Below are positions 28,900-38,789 of a stretch of DNA of 40,706 nt, piece by piece; positions within the stretch are counted from its first letter, which is position 1, and each line of letters begins with the position of its first letter. The notes beneath the pieces were generated by a model. The model was not told the DNA's origin and ran no database searches. It worked only from the letters and a program-made list of their open reading frames with translations. The DNA lies in NCBI GenBank assembly GCA_027306655.1, contig DAHUZL010000213.1:1-40706 (forward strand). The letters run 5' to 3'. A program made the position numbers and the translations under genes. Origin of the DNA: Candidatus Dormiibacterota bacterium. Lineage in GTDB: Bacteria; Chloroflexota; Dormibacteria; Aeolococcales; Bog-877.

Positions 28900-29199
28900 G
28901 TGCCGACGCTCCCGGGCTTCCGCTCCGCCGTCCTCCGGGCCGTGGCTGCGATCCCGCCGGGCGATGTGGTCAGCTACGGCCAGGTCGCCCGGCTCGCCGG
29001 CCGACCCGGCGCGGCCCGGGCGGTGGGGTCGGTGCTGCGGGAGGCGGAGGGCCTGCCGTGGTGGCGCGTGGTCCACGCCGACGGCGGCTTGGCGGACGGC
29101 CTCGGGCAGCGCCAGGCGGCACGATTGCGGGCCGAGGGGGTGCGCTGCCGGGCGGGCCGTGTGGTCGGGGTCGGTCCGCGACCGGACCACCATGCTTGA
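28900..29199 (+). CDS. alkyltransferase-like protein (MGMT family DNA-binding domain, active-site Cys replaced)
   Basis: FRSAVLRAVAAIPPGDVVSYGQVARLAGRPGAARAVGSVLR...LPWWRVVHADGGLAD; PWWRVV where MGMT has PCHRVV. Confidence 0.85.
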   Translation: MPTLPGFRSAVLRAVAAIPPGDVVSYGQVARLAGRPGAARAVGSVLREAEGLPWWRVVHADGGLADGLGQRQAARLRAEGVRCRAGRVVGVGPRPDHHA

Positions 29200-29665
29200 C
29201 CTGGCCGTCCCGCACGGGCCCCGGCTCCGGCTCGCCCATCTGGTCCTCGACCTCAACGGAACCCTCGCCGTCGACGGACGTCTGGAGCCGGGGGTGGCGG
29301 ACGCACTGGGCGCCCTGACGGGCGTCCTCGCCGCCCACATCGTCACCGCCGACACTCACGGCACCGCGCGCGGACTGGCGGCGCAGGTCTCGGCGGAGGT
29401 GGTGGTGCTGGGCGGTGACGACGCCACCGGTCCGGGCAAGGTCCGGATCCTGGAGTCCCTCGGTCCCAGCGCCTGCGTCATGATCGGCAACGGGCGCAAC
29501 GACGTCGCCGCGATGGCGATCGCCGGACTCCCGATCGCGGTGCTCGGGGGCGAGGGCGCCGCCGCCGTCTGCGTGGCCGCCGCCCAGGTGGTGTGCCGGA
29601 GCGGGCTGGAAGCCCTCCAGCTGCTCCTGCGGCCGGAGCGCCTGACCGCCACCCTGCGCGGCTGA
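29192..29665 (+). CDS. HAD-like protein, soluble P-type ATPase-like (COG4087-type)
   Basis: LDLNGTLAVDGRLEPGV, GPGKVRILESLGPSACVMIGNGRNDVAAMAIAGLPIAVLGGEGAA. Confidence 0.8.
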   Translation: MLDLAVPHGPRLRLAHLVLDLNGTLAVDGRLEPGVADALGALTGVLAAHIVTADTHGTARGLAAQVSAEVVVLGGDDATGPGKVRILESLGPSACVMIGNGRNDVAAMAIAGLPIAVLGGEGAAAVCVAAAQVVCRSGLEALQLLLRPERLTATLRG

Positions 29666-29673
29666 CCGGCTTC

Positions 29674-30777
29674 GTGTCCACGTTCATCTGCCGGCTGCCG
29701 CACCCGTCGGGGGCGCCCCGCCTGGCGGTCAAGGACCTGATCGACGTCGCCGGAGTCCCCACCACCTGCGGCAGCCGCGTCGTCGCCGAGGGCGCGACCG
29801 CGGCGGCGGCGGACGCCGCCTGCCTCGCCGGCGCGCGCGCCGCGGGGGCCGCCCTCGTCGGCAAGGCCAACTGCAGCGAGCTCGCCTTCAGCCCGATCGG
29901 GACCAACCCCTGGTTCGGGGACCCGGTCAATCCCCGGGACCCGGAGCGGATCCCGGGCGGATCGTCGAGCGGGTCGGCGGTGGCGGTGGCCGACGGCGAG
30001 GCGGACGTCGCCCTCGGCACCGACACCGGCGGGTCGATCCGGATCCCCGCCGCCTGCTGCGGCGTGGTCGGGCTGAAGACCACCGTCGGGCGCGTCTCTG
30101 TCGCCGGCGTCTGGCCGCTCGCCCCCAGCTTCGACTCGGTCGGTCCGCTGGCGACCACGGTGGCGGGGGTGGTCCTCGGGATGCGCTGGCTGGAGCCCGG
30201 ATTCGCCCCCGCCACCGGGCTCCGCGGTCGGGTGGGGCGGCTCCGGCTCCCCGCCGACAGGGCCGTCGACGGCGCCGTCGACGATGCGCTGCGGGCGAGT
30301 GGGCTGGAGGTGGTGGCGGTGACCCTGCCCGGATGGGACGACGCCGCGGCGGCCGGGGCCACCATCCTGCTGGCCGAGGCAGCCGCGGCCGACGCCGCGC
30401 TCCTGCCCCGCCTCGATGAGCTCGACCCGCTGGTCGCGGCGCGGCTGGCGGCCGGTCGCGACCTCGACCCCGCGAGCCTGGCGGCGGCGCGCTCGATCGG
30501 GTCGGCGTGGCGACGCGCCTGCGCCCGGGCACTCCACGACCTTGATGCGCTCGCCCTGCCGACGCTGCGGCAGCCCCCGCCCCGGCTCGGCGCCGCGACC
30601 GTCGCCGGACTCACGGCCAACACCCGGCCCGTGAACGTCGCCGGACTGCCCGCGCTGGCGCTGCCGGTCCCCGGACCCGCTCCCATCCCGGTCAGCCTGC
30701 AGCTGGTCGGGGCGATGGGAGCGGAGGCCACCCTGGTGGCGCTGGGTCACATCATCGAGGCGGCCCCGGCGGCCTGA
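29674..30777 (+). CDS. amidase (amidase-signature family)
   Basis: LAVKDLIDVAGVPTTCGSRVVAE, PGGSSSGSAVAVADGEADVALGTDTGGSIRIPAACCGVVGLKTT; GTG 29674. Confidence 0.9.
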   Translation: MSTFICRLPHPSGAPRLAVKDLIDVAGVPTTCGSRVVAEGATAAAADAACLAGARAAGAALVGKANCSELAFSPIGTNPWFGDPVNPRDPERIPGGSSSGSAVAVADGEADVALGTDTGGSIRIPAACCGVVGLKTTVGRVSVAGVWPLAPSFDSVGPLATTVAGVVLGMRWLEPGFAPATGLRGRVGRLRLPADRAVDGAVDDALRASGLEVVAVTLPGWDDAAAAGATILLAEAAAADAALLPRLDELDPLVAARLAAGRDLDPASLAAARSIGSAWRRACARALHDLDALALPTLRQPPPRLGAATVAGLTANTRPVNVAGLPALALPVPGPAPIPVSLQLVGAMGAEATLVALGHIIEAAPAA

Positions 30778-30809
30778 GGCCGCCGGGCGGGGCGCGGTAG
30801 GCTTCCATT

Positions 30810-31148
30810 GTGACCCTTCGCGTCGCCTCGGTTGTCATCAACTGCACCGACCTGCCCCGCATGGCCCGCTTCTGGTCCGCCGCCCTTGGGTACACCGCCG
30901 AGGGGGACGACGACTGGGTGTCCCTGACCGACCCGGCCGGCGCCGGTGTCGCCGTCGCCCTCCAGCGCGCCGACACCGAGGTCGGCAAAGCGGAGGTGCA
31001 CCTCGACCTCCACGCCGACGACCAGGCGGCGGAGTGCGCCCGCCTGCTCGCGCTGGGCGCGACCCACCGGCGCGACCACCACGACCCCGCCGACGATTAC
31101 GTGGTGCTGGCCGACCCCGAGGGCAACGAGTTCTGCCTCTGCGTCTGA
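30810..31148 (+). CDS. VOC/glyoxalase-fold protein
   Basis: VASVVINCTDLPRMARFWSAALGYT...DPAGAGVAVALQRAD...HDPADDYVVLADPEGNEFCLCV; GTG start. Confidence 0.88.
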   Translation: MTLRVASVVINCTDLPRMARFWSAALGYTAEGDDDWVSLTDPAGAGVAVALQRADTEVGKAEVHLDLHADDQAAECARLLALGATHRRDHHDPADDYVVLADPEGNEFCLCV

Positions 31149-31217
31149 GCCGCCGCGGACGCCCCGCAGGCGGGGGAGGCCGCGCCGCGGACGCCCCACC
31201 TGCGCCATACTCGCCGC

Positions 31218-32075
31218 TTGCACGGTCAGCCCGTCGAGCCCTGGTTCGAGGCCAACCGCGCGTGGTGGGACGAGCGCGTCCCGATCCACCTCGCCTCCGA
31301 CTTCTATGGGGTCGACCAATTCCGGGCGGGCCGGTCGACCCTGGAGCCCTTCGAGGTCGCGGAGCTGGGCGACATGTCGGAGCGCTCCCTGGTGCACCTG
31401 CAGTGCCACTTCGGGCTCGACACCCTCTCCTGCGCGCGGCTGGGAGCCCGGGTGACCGGGCTCGACTTCTCGGCGCCAGCGATCGAGGCCGCCCGCCAGC
31501 TGGCCGTCGCGACGGGACTGGAGGCGAGGTTCGAAGTGGGCAATGTCTACGACGCCCCTGACGTCCTCCGCGAGCGGTACGACATCGTCTACACCGGCAA
31601 GGGCGCGCTCGCCTGGCTGCCGGACCTCGCCGCCTGGGCGGACGTGGTGGTCGGCCTGCTGCGCCCCCGCGGCACCGTCTACCTGGCGGAGTTCCATCCC
31701 TTCACCGACGTGTTCGCCGACCAGGACCTCACCGTCCGGTACGGCTACTTCGGCCAGCCGGAGCCGATGGTGGACGAGACCCCGGGGACGTACGCCGACC
31801 CGTCCGCCGCCACCACGCACAACCGCACCGGCGAATGGGCGCACCCGATCGGCGAGGTGCTGACCGAGCTCGCCGTCCGCGGGCTCCGGGTTCGGTTCGT
31901 CCACGAAGTCCCGTTCACCCTGTTCCCCCGCTGGCCCTTCCTGGAGCGCGGCCCCGATGGCGTGTACCGGCTCCCGCCCGGCATGCCCGACCTGCCGTTG
32001 CTCTATTCGGTCCGGGCGACCCTGGACGCTGCCGACGAGGAGGACGGGCCGACTCGGGCCGACCCGCCCAGGTGA
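31218..32075 (+). CDS. class I SAM-dependent methyltransferase
   Basis: LVHLQCHFGLDTLSCARLGARVTGLDFSAPAIEAARQLA, DIVYTGKGALAWLPDLAAWADVVVGLLRPRGTVYLAEFHP; TTG start. Confidence 0.88.
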   Translation: MHGQPVEPWFEANRAWWDERVPIHLASDFYGVDQFRAGRSTLEPFEVAELGDMSERSLVHLQCHFGLDTLSCARLGARVTGLDFSAPAIEAARQLAVATGLEARFEVGNVYDAPDVLRERYDIVYTGKGALAWLPDLAAWADVVVGLLRPRGTVYLAEFHPFTDVFADQDLTVRYGYFGQPEPMVDETPGTYADPSAATTHNRTGEWAHPIGEVLTELAVRGLRVRFVHEVPFTLFPRWPFLERGPDGVYRLPPGMPDLPLLYSVRATLDAADEEDGPTRADPPR

Positions 32076-34057
32076 GCCTGGAACCACTCGAGGATCCGCC
32101 GGACGACGTCCGCTCGGTGCCGGGGCGGCCCGACCCGAAGGAATAGGTGGGACCCGTCGGGATAGCGCACGAACTCCACCTCGCAGCCCGCCTTGGCGAG
32201 CGCCACGAACATCTCCTCTCCCTGACCGATCGGGCAGCGGTCGTCGGCTTCTCCGTGAACGATCAGGGTCGGGGTGCGGGTCCGGTGGGCGAAGGTCGAG
32301 GGGGAGTGCTGCCGGTACCATTCCGGGTCGCCCGCCGGGGGCCCTCCGAACTGGATGTCTCCGAAGACGTGGCCGATGTCGCTGGTGCCGTACATCGACA
32401 CCAGGTTGAAGCACGGGGCGCCGCACACCGCCGCCCGGAATCGGTCGGTCTGACCGATCATCCACGCGGTCATGTAGCCGCCGTAGCTGTATCCCCAGAT
32501 CCCGATCCGCGTCTCATCGACGGCCGGGCGCGCCGACACCGCATCGAGGACCGTGAGCAGGTCGTGGGCGTCCTCCCCGCCCCAGTCGCCGATGACCGCC
32601 TCGGCGAAGCGACGTCCGTAGGTGGCCGAGCCACGCGGATTGACGCAGAGGACGAGAAAGCCATGGGTCGCCAGGCACTGCTGGACGGCGTTGAAGGCGT
32701 ATCCGTGATACCCATGGGGTCCGCCATGAACGTCGAGGACGAGCGGGTAGCGCCGGTCAGGATCGAAATCGGCCGGCCGCAGCAGCCAGGCTTCGATGTC
32801 GAGCCCGCCCCGGCTGACGATGAGCCTCTCCCACTCCGCGGGCGGGGTCGCCCGCAGGCTGGCGTCGTTGAGGGTGGTGACCAGCCGCGTCGCGCCGGTG
32901 TCGAGGTCGGTGGCCGCCACCTCGCCGACGGACGCGAACCCGGATGCCGACTGCACCGCGCGGGTCCGCCCCCGGTCCACGCTGAGGCCGCCGTGCGTGG
33001 CCGCGAACGAAGCGATTACGGTCACCGTCCCGCTCACCGTGTCGATCGTCGCGAGCCGGCTGCCGCCGCCGCGGAGAGCGTGGAAGAGGACACGCCGATC
33101 GTCGAGCCACACCGGCTGCGCCGGCGGAGCGATGGTGGGGAAGCCGGCATCCGGCTGCATCGGCAGGTCGTCGGTGAGCTGTCGGATCGCGCCGGTGGTG
33201 ATCTCGACGAGGAAGAAGTCGAGCTGGGCCATGCTGCGCGTGTCGCCGGCGAAGACGATGCGGGTCCCGTCCGGCGACCACGACCAGCATCCGACCACGC
33301 CCGCCTCCGGGCCGACCGCGCGGACGTCCCCGGTGTCCACGCTCACGATCGCCAGCTGGGAGCACATGCCGTTCTGGAGCGCGATCCGGGCGGCCAGCCA
33401 GCGTCCGTCGGGGGACCACTGCGGACTGCCGAGGTCGAACCGATAGCGGGTCAGTTGGCGGCACCCGCCGCCGGCCACGTCGGTGACGAAGATCATGAGC
33501 CGGGCGTCGCCGAGATAGCCGCGATTGTCCTGCTTATAGTCGAGCCGGCGGGTGACGCGGACCGGTCGGGCGGGCTCGCCGCCTGCCGCCCACGGGGTGG
33601 GGCTCCCTCCGCTCCCCGGGGCGCCGCCGGGCACGGGCCCGGCGACCGTCTCGGCGGTGGGATCGACCAGCGCCGTATAGGCGATCCGAGTCCCGTCGGG
33701 CGACCAGGCCAGCTCCGAGGGAGGCGTCGGGCTGGCCGCGACCCGGCGGGCCTCGCCGGCGCCGTCCGCGGGCAGGACGAAGACGCCCGGCCCGCCCTGC
33801 CGGTCGGAGACGAAGGCGACCCGCCCCCCGTCGGGCGACCAGCACGCCCCCCCGTTGGCCTCCCCGGCCCAGGTGAGCTGATGGGGCGCGCCGCCCTCGA
33901 TGCGGCACATCCACAGCTGCGACGCCGACCGCCCGGACTCACGGTCGGCTGTGGTCACGGCGTAGACGATCCGGGACCCGTCGGGCGAGACCACGGGACC
34001 TCCGGCCGTGCGCAGGGCGAAGATCAGCTGGTCGGGTGTCAGGGGGGACGCGCTCAT
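32003..34057 (-). CDS. S9 family peptidase (acylaminoacyl-peptidase / prolyl oligopeptidase-like)
   Basis: N-terminal WD40-like propeller (WSPDGTRIAY repeats), catalytic GIWGYSYGGYMTAWMIGQTDRFRAAVCGAP, HGEADDRCPIGQGEEMF; ATG 34057. Confidence 0.92.
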   Translation of the reverse strand: MSASPLTPDQLIFALRTAGGPVVSPDGSRIVYAVTTADRESGRSASQLWMCRIEGGAPHQLTWAGEANGGACWSPDGGRVAFVSDRQGGPGVFVLPADGAGEARRVAASPTPPSELAWSPDGTRIAYTALVDPTAETVAGPVPGGAPGSGGSPTPWAAGGEPARPVRVTRRLDYKQDNRGYLGDARLMIFVTDVAGGGCRQLTRYRFDLGSPQWSPDGRWLAARIALQNGMCSQLAIVSVDTGDVRAVGPEAGVVGCWSWSPDGTRIVFAGDTRSMAQLDFFLVEITTGAIRQLTDDLPMQPDAGFPTIAPPAQPVWLDDRRVLFHALRGGGSRLATIDTVSGTVTVIASFAATHGGLSVDRGRTRAVQSASGFASVGEVAATDLDTGATRLVTTLNDASLRATPPAEWERLIVSRGGLDIEAWLLRPADFDPDRRYPLVLDVHGGPHGYHGYAFNAVQQCLATHGFLVLCVNPRGSATYGRRFAEAVIGDWGGEDAHDLLTVLDAVSARPAVDETRIGIWGYSYGGYMTAWMIGQTDRFRAAVCGAPCFNLVSMYGTSDIGHVFGDIQFGGPPAGDPEWYRQHSPSTFAHRTRTPTLIVHGEADDRCPIGQGEEMFVALAKAGCEVEFVRYPDGSHLFLRVGPPRHRADVVRRILEWFQAHLGGSARVGPSSSSAASRVARTE

Positions 34058-34169
34058 GCGGTGTTCTCCCGAGGTCGGCCGGCGGGCCGAAGGGCTCTGA
34101 TCACGGGGAGCCACCGACCGACCCGCGACGGCCGATCGAGGGCAGTCTCGCTGCGGGCACGGCTCGGTT

Positions 34170-37100
34170 TCAGGCCGGCTCGCCATCGCGCAGGACCAGC
34201 GCGGCGGTGCGGATCGACGGCACCCGTCCGCCGGGCAGGATGATCCCGACCAGGTTCAGCGGATCGGCGCCGCTGAGGCGCACCATCCCGACGTCCTCGG
34301 ACGCGCGGCGCGCCGCCCGCAGCTCATCCACCGCTTCGGGGAGCGCGAACTGCTCGCCGGCGAACCCGCTGACGAAGCGTCCGCCGCGGACGGTGCCCCG
34401 GGCCTCCAGGCGCCGCAGCGCTCGCACCACCTCGCGCCACGGGAGCGCCAGCTCCTCGCGGGTGGCGAGGTCGAAGAAGACCACCCCCCAGCGCGCCAGG
34501 AGCTGCGCCGCCACCGCCTCGGCGAGACCATCGGGGTCCGTGGCCGGCTCTGGCTCCGGCAGGAGCGCCCACCGTCCCTCGCCGCCCGGCCGCCACGACC
34601 CCTCTGAGCGCGGCCCGCCCGGACGCTGCAGGGTCCGCGCGCGCTGGCGGCGGCGCCAGAGCTCATGCGCGGAGAGCAGCGACCGGACCGCCTGGAAGCC
34701 ATCGGCGGTGACGAGGCCTGCCGCGACCAGGTCCCACAGCCCCTCCTCGATCTCGACCGGCAGCCGCCCCGTCATCGCCTGGAGGTCGGCATGGAAGAGC
34801 GCGCCGCGCTCGCCGAGGGCCCGCAGGATGTCCTGCGCCGCCCCGTGCTCGGGCAGCGCCGGACGGGCGTCGCCGCGCGCCGCGCGCAGCAGCCAGCCGA
34901 GGTCCTGGCGACGGGCAAAGGTCAGCGGGGTCGCCCGCGAGGGGGCCATCGCGCCGCGCGACGGCTGGTCCGGAGGCGGGGTGGGTCGCAGCCCGAGGCG
35001 CGCCCACACCACCTCGCCGCCTAGGCAGCCGTCGTCGAGCCACTGGGGACGATACCCCTCTACCCTGGCTGTCAGGAGGTGGGACTCCCAGGCGCCCGCG
35101 GCGGCTGAGAACCCCTGGAGCTGGTCGATGACGCGGAGCACCCCCTGGCGACCCTCCAGCCGCGTCCCCGGCGCGACGTGCTGCCAGCGCAGCAGAAAGC
35201 GCATCAGGACCTGTGCCGGGACCGGCTCCTCCCGGTGGCGCCGCCGGTCCCGGCTGGCCGCGTGCATCCGGGCAAGCAGGTGGCGGGCGCACCACTCGGT
35301 CGCCGCATCGGGATCGCCGGGGGCCGGGGGCGTCGGCCCGACCGCGGCCACCCCCTCGGCCTGGAGCCGGCCGAGCGCGATGGCGACGGTCGAGCCGTCC
35401 ATTCCCGTCCGCCGGGCGAGCACGGCCACGGTGGCGGGCCCGGTCTCCAGGTGACCGCGCACGGCCTCGGCCGCGGCCACATCCGAAGGGGGAGGGGAGG
35501 GGTCGATCCCCGGCGGCACGGCGAGATCGGGCACGAACCGGCACCCTCCCAGGAGCGCCTCGGCGACCGGCCGCCGCTCGGCGACGCACCACAGCTCCGG
35601 TGGAGGTGCGGACGCGCCCTGCGGTCGCACCACCGCGGCGCGACCGGCCGCGACCAGGTCCCCAAACCAGGCGGCCCAGCCGGGATCGGCGGGGGAGATC
35701 ACGAGCTGGGCCAGGAGGTCGTGGAGCTCCTCCGGGCCACGCGGGGAGGGCCGGACCTCCTCCCGCACCTGGGCGACCGCGTCGGCGGTGAGCAGTCCGA
35801 GCTCACCCGGTCCCGGAGGCAGCGAGCGGGGGATAGGCACCTGGCGGGTGCGACGCTCCTCCAGGGGTGCGTCGTCGAGGAAGGTGTAGGGGCGGCTGTG
35901 GAGGATCTCGTGGGCCAGGGCCGAGGGCTGGGTGGGCTCCACCAGGTGCACCCGGACCCGGCCCGACTCGATGTCCTCCAGCAGCCGGCGCAGTCCCGCC
36001 AGGTCCATCGCCTCGTCAAGGCAGTCGCGGAGGGTCTGGCGGACCAGGACGTGGTCGGGGAGCGGGATGGGGCCGGCCGGGGCGTTCTCCTGGCAGGCCG
36101 CGAGCTGGGGGAAGACCGCGGCCATGCAGTCGTCCGCCTCCATCCGCTGGATCGCGATCGGGGTGCGACGCCCGCCGCGGGCGCGCGCCACCACCAGCGA
36201 TCGGGTCAGGTTCCACCGCCAGCGCGCGGCGAAGAGGGGGGTCGGGAGCACCGCCTGGGTGAGGGCGGCGGTGACGGTGGCGGCGCGCAGCAGGCGCGGC
36301 GCCGAGGCGAGCGGAAAGCCGTGCTGCGGCCCCAGGGACAGGACCACGGCGTCGTCACTCGCCGCCGCCTGGAGCTCGAAGTCGAAGGTGGTGCAGAGCC
36401 GCTTCCGGAGGGCGAGACCGAGGCCCCGATTGATCCGACCGCCGAGCGGCGCGTGCACGACCAGCTGGGTCGACCCGGTGACGTCGAAGAATCGTTCGAA
36501 GACGATGTCGCGCTGGCTGGGCAGCACCCCCAGCACCTCGCGGCCGGCGGCAAGGTAGCGGACCAGCTGGCCGGCCGGCTCCAGCCCGATCCCGCTCCAC
36601 GCGGCGACGCGGTCGATCGTCGCTCCCTCCCCGTCGGCCGCGAGGCCGCCGTCCACCAGCTGACGGAGGCGCGACACCCACGAGGAGAGCTCCGCGGTCC
36701 GCGACGGCGCCTCGCCCAGCCAGAAGGGGATCGTCGGGGTCGCTCCGGCCGCGTCGACGACCCGGACCAGCCCCGCCTCCACCCGGCGGATGCGCCAGGA
36801 GTGGGTGCCGAGCAGGAAGACGTCGCCGGGCATGGACTCGATGGCGAAGTCCTCGTTGACGGTGCCGACCACGGTGTCGTCCGGGTCTGCCACCACCCGG
36901 TAGTCGCCCGAGTCGGGGATGGCTCCGCCGCCCAGGAGGGCGGCGAGTCGGGCGCCGCGCCGTCCGGTGAGACGTCCGCCGACGCGGTCCCGGTGGAGGT
37001 GGGCGCCGCGAGCGCCGCGGCCGGTGCGCACCCCGTCCGCCACCAGCTCCAGGACCGCCTCGTAATCGGCGTCGGCCAGCTCCGCGTACGGGGACGCCCG

Positions 37101-38420
37101 ACCGACCAGCTCGCGCAGGGCCGACTCCGTCCACGGCTCGGCGGCGACCTCGGCGACCACCTGCTGAGCGAGGATGTCGAGGGGCGCCGCCGGGGGGATC
37201 ACGGCATCGAGGTCGCCGGCGCGCACGGCGGCGATCAGGGCGGTGCACTCGACCAGTTCGTCGCGGGTCAGCGGGAAGAGACGGCCGGCGGGGGTGCCGC
37301 CGCGGAAGTGGTTGGCCCGCCCGACCCGCTGGAGCAGGGTGGCGATGCTGCGCGGCGATCCCACCTGGCAGACCAGCTCGATGGGGCCGATGTCGATGCC
37401 GAGCTCGAGGGACGCGGTCGCCACCAGCGCCCGCAGCGACCCCTGGCGCAGCTGCGTCTCGACCAGCTGGCGCCGCTCGCGGGACAGGCTGCCGTGGTGC
37501 GCCGCCACGGCCTCGGGTCCGAGCCGCTCCCGCAGCAGGTGGGCGTACCGTTCCGCCAGGCGGCGGGTGTTGACGAAGACCAGGGTGGTGCGATGGTCCT
37601 GCACCAGCTCGGCCACCCGGTCGAGCATCTCCCCCAGCTGCTCCTGGGAGGCGACCGCCGCCAGCTCGCTGCCCGGCACCTCCAGGGCCAGGTCGAGGTC
37701 CCGCCGATGGCCGCAGTCGACCACCGTGGTGGCCCGCCCGGCACCCACGCCGCTGAGCAGCTGTGCGATCGCGTCGAGCGGCCGCTGGGTCGCCGACAAG
37801 CCGATCCGCTGGGGCCGCCGGCCCCGCTGGAGGTGGTCGAGGCGCTCCAGCGAAAGAGCCAGGTGGGCGCCGCGGCGGTCGCGGGCCACCGCGTGGATCT
37901 CGTCCACGATCACCGTCGTCACCTCGCCGAGCGCGGCCCGGCTCCCGGCGGCGGTGAGGAGCAGGAACAGGCTCTCGGGTGTGGTGACGAGGAAGGTCGG
38001 GGGCGCCTTCAGCATCGCCTGTCGCCGCGACGGCGGCGTGTCGCCGGTGCGGACGGTGACGGTGAGGTCGGGCGGCCGGAGCCCGAGCTCCTGCGCCACC
38101 TCGGCGATCTCGCGCAGCGGGACGGCGAGGTTCTGGTGGATGTCCACCGCCAGGGCCTTGAGCGGAGAGACGTACACCACCCGGGTCCCCGGCGTCCGCA
38201 GGGTCCCCGCCTCGTGGGCGCGATAGCAGTCGTCGATCGCGGTGAGGAACCCGGCCAGCGTCTTGCCCGATCCGGTGGGCGCGGCGATCAGGGTGTCCCC
38301 GCCGCCCTGGATCGCGGGCCAGCCCGAGGCCTGGGGGGCGGTGGCGCCCTCCGGGAAGCGGCGGGCGAACCAGGCCCGGACAGCGGGGTGGAGCGCGGCC
38401 GGGGCCGGGGAGGACAGCAT
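34170..38420 (-). CDS. lhr: Lhr family ATP-dependent DNA helicase (DEAD/H)
   Basis: IAAPTGSGKTLAGFLTAID, VVYVSPLKALAVDIHQNL, VIVDEIHAVARDRRGAHLALSLERLD, LVATASLELGIDIGPIELVCQVGSPRSIATLLQRVGRANH; long Lhr-type C-terminus. Confidence 0.93.
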   Translation of the reverse strand: MLSSPAPAALHPAVRAWFARRFPEGATAPQASGWPAIQGGGDTLIAAPTGSGKTLAGFLTAIDDCYRAHEAGTLRTPGTRVVYVSPLKALAVDIHQNLAVPLREIAEVAQELGLRPPDLTVTVRTGDTPPSRRQAMLKAPPTFLVTTPESLFLLLTAAGSRAALGEVTTVIVDEIHAVARDRRGAHLALSLERLDHLQRGRRPQRIGLSATQRPLDAIAQLLSGVGAGRATTVVDCGHRRDLDLALEVPGSELAAVASQEQLGEMLDRVAELVQDHRTTLVFVNTRRLAERYAHLLRERLGPEAVAAHHGSLSRERRQLVETQLRQGSLRALVATASLELGIDIGPIELVCQVGSPRSIATLLQRVGRANHFRGGTPAGRLFPLTRDELVECTALIAAVRAGDLDAVIPPAAPLDILAQQVVAEVAAEPWTESALRELVGRASPYAELADADYEAVLELVADGVRTGRGARGAHLHRDRVGGRLTGRRGARLAALLGGGAIPDSGDYRVVADPDDTVVGTVNEDFAIESMPGDVFLLGTHSWRIRRVEAGLVRVVDAAGATPTIPFWLGEAPSRTAELSSWVSRLRQLVDGGLAADGEGATIDRVAAWSGIGLEPAGQLVRYLAAGREVLGVLPSQRDIVFERFFDVTGSTQLVVHAPLGGRINRGLGLALRKRLCTTFDFELQAAASDDAVVLSLGPQHGFPLASAPRLLRAATVTAALTQAVLPTPLFAARWRWNLTRSLVVARARGGRRTPIAIQRMEADDCMAAVFPQLAACQENAPAGPIPLPDHVLVRQTLRDCLDEAMDLAGLRRLLEDIESGRVRVHLVEPTQPSALAHEILHSRPYTFLDDAPLEERRTRQVPIPRSLPPGPGELGLLTADAVAQVREEVRPSPRGPEELHDLLAQLVISPADPGWAAWFGDLVAAGRAAVVRPQGASAPPPELWCVAERRPVAEALLGGCRFVPDLAVPPGIDPSPPPSDVAAAEAVRGHLETGPATVAVLARRTGMDGSTVAIALGRLQAEGVAAVGPTPPAPGDPDAATEWCARHLLARMHAASRDRRRHREEPVPAQVLMRFLLRWQHVAPGTRLEGRQGVLRVIDQLQGFSAAAGAWESHLLTARVEGYRPQWLDDGCLGGEVVWARLGLRPTPPPDQPSRGAMAPSRATPLTFARRQDLGWLLRAARGDARPALPEHGAAQDILRALGERGALFHADLQAMTGRLPVEIEEGLWDLVAAGLVTADGFQAVRSLLSAHELWRRRQRARTLQRPGGPRSEGSWRPGGEGRWALLPEPEPATDPDGLAEAVAAQLLARWGVVFFDLATREELALPWREVVRALRRLEARGTVRGGRFVSGFAGEQFALPEAVDELRAARRASEDVGMVRLSGADPLNLVGIILPGGRVPSIRTAALVLRDGEPA

Positions 38421-38531
38421 CCCCTCATGGAAGCACAGGTGGGCGGTGGCGGGCCGGGGTGCTCGACCGCTGGCGGGCCGGCGACCGCCCGCGGGTGACA
38501 TGACGACACCATCTGCCGCATGCTGTGATGC

Positions 38532-38789
38532 GTGCGCACCACGCTCTCACTGGACGACGAGGTCGCCGCCCTCCTCGACCGGGCCCGGCGCGAGCGGCGC
38601 GCCAGCCTGAAACGGATCGCGAACGAGGCCCTGCGGGAGGGACTGGCTCGGGTCGATCAGGATCGCGGGGCCACGCCCTTCCACATCCGCTCGGTGAGCC
38701 TGGGCCGGATCCTGATCGCCGACCTCGGCGACGTCTCCCACGTCCTGGAGGTGCTGGAGGAGGGTGAACCGCCGGACTCGCCCTCCTGA
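38532..38789 (+). CDS. VapB-like antitoxin (short DNA-binding N-terminus)
   Basis: MRTTLSLDDEVAALLDRARRERRASLKRIANEALREGLARVDQ; overlaps downstream PIN ORF start. Confidence 0.75.
   Translation: MRTTLSLDDEVAALLDRARRERRASLKRIANEALREGLARVDQDRGATPFHIRSVSLGRILIADLGDVSHVLEVLEEGEPPDSPS

Noticed and set aside
27380-29191. N-terminal part of the 761-aa plus ORF
   Set aside because: Only the part from ATG 29192 (HAD-like) is convincing; the rest is antisense to glcD and overlaps the ATL gene.
35178-38498. 1106-aa plus-strand ORF
   Set aside because: Antisense shadow of the lhr helicase gene in very GC-rich DNA; Arg/Gly/Pro/His-rich translation with no recognisable domain.
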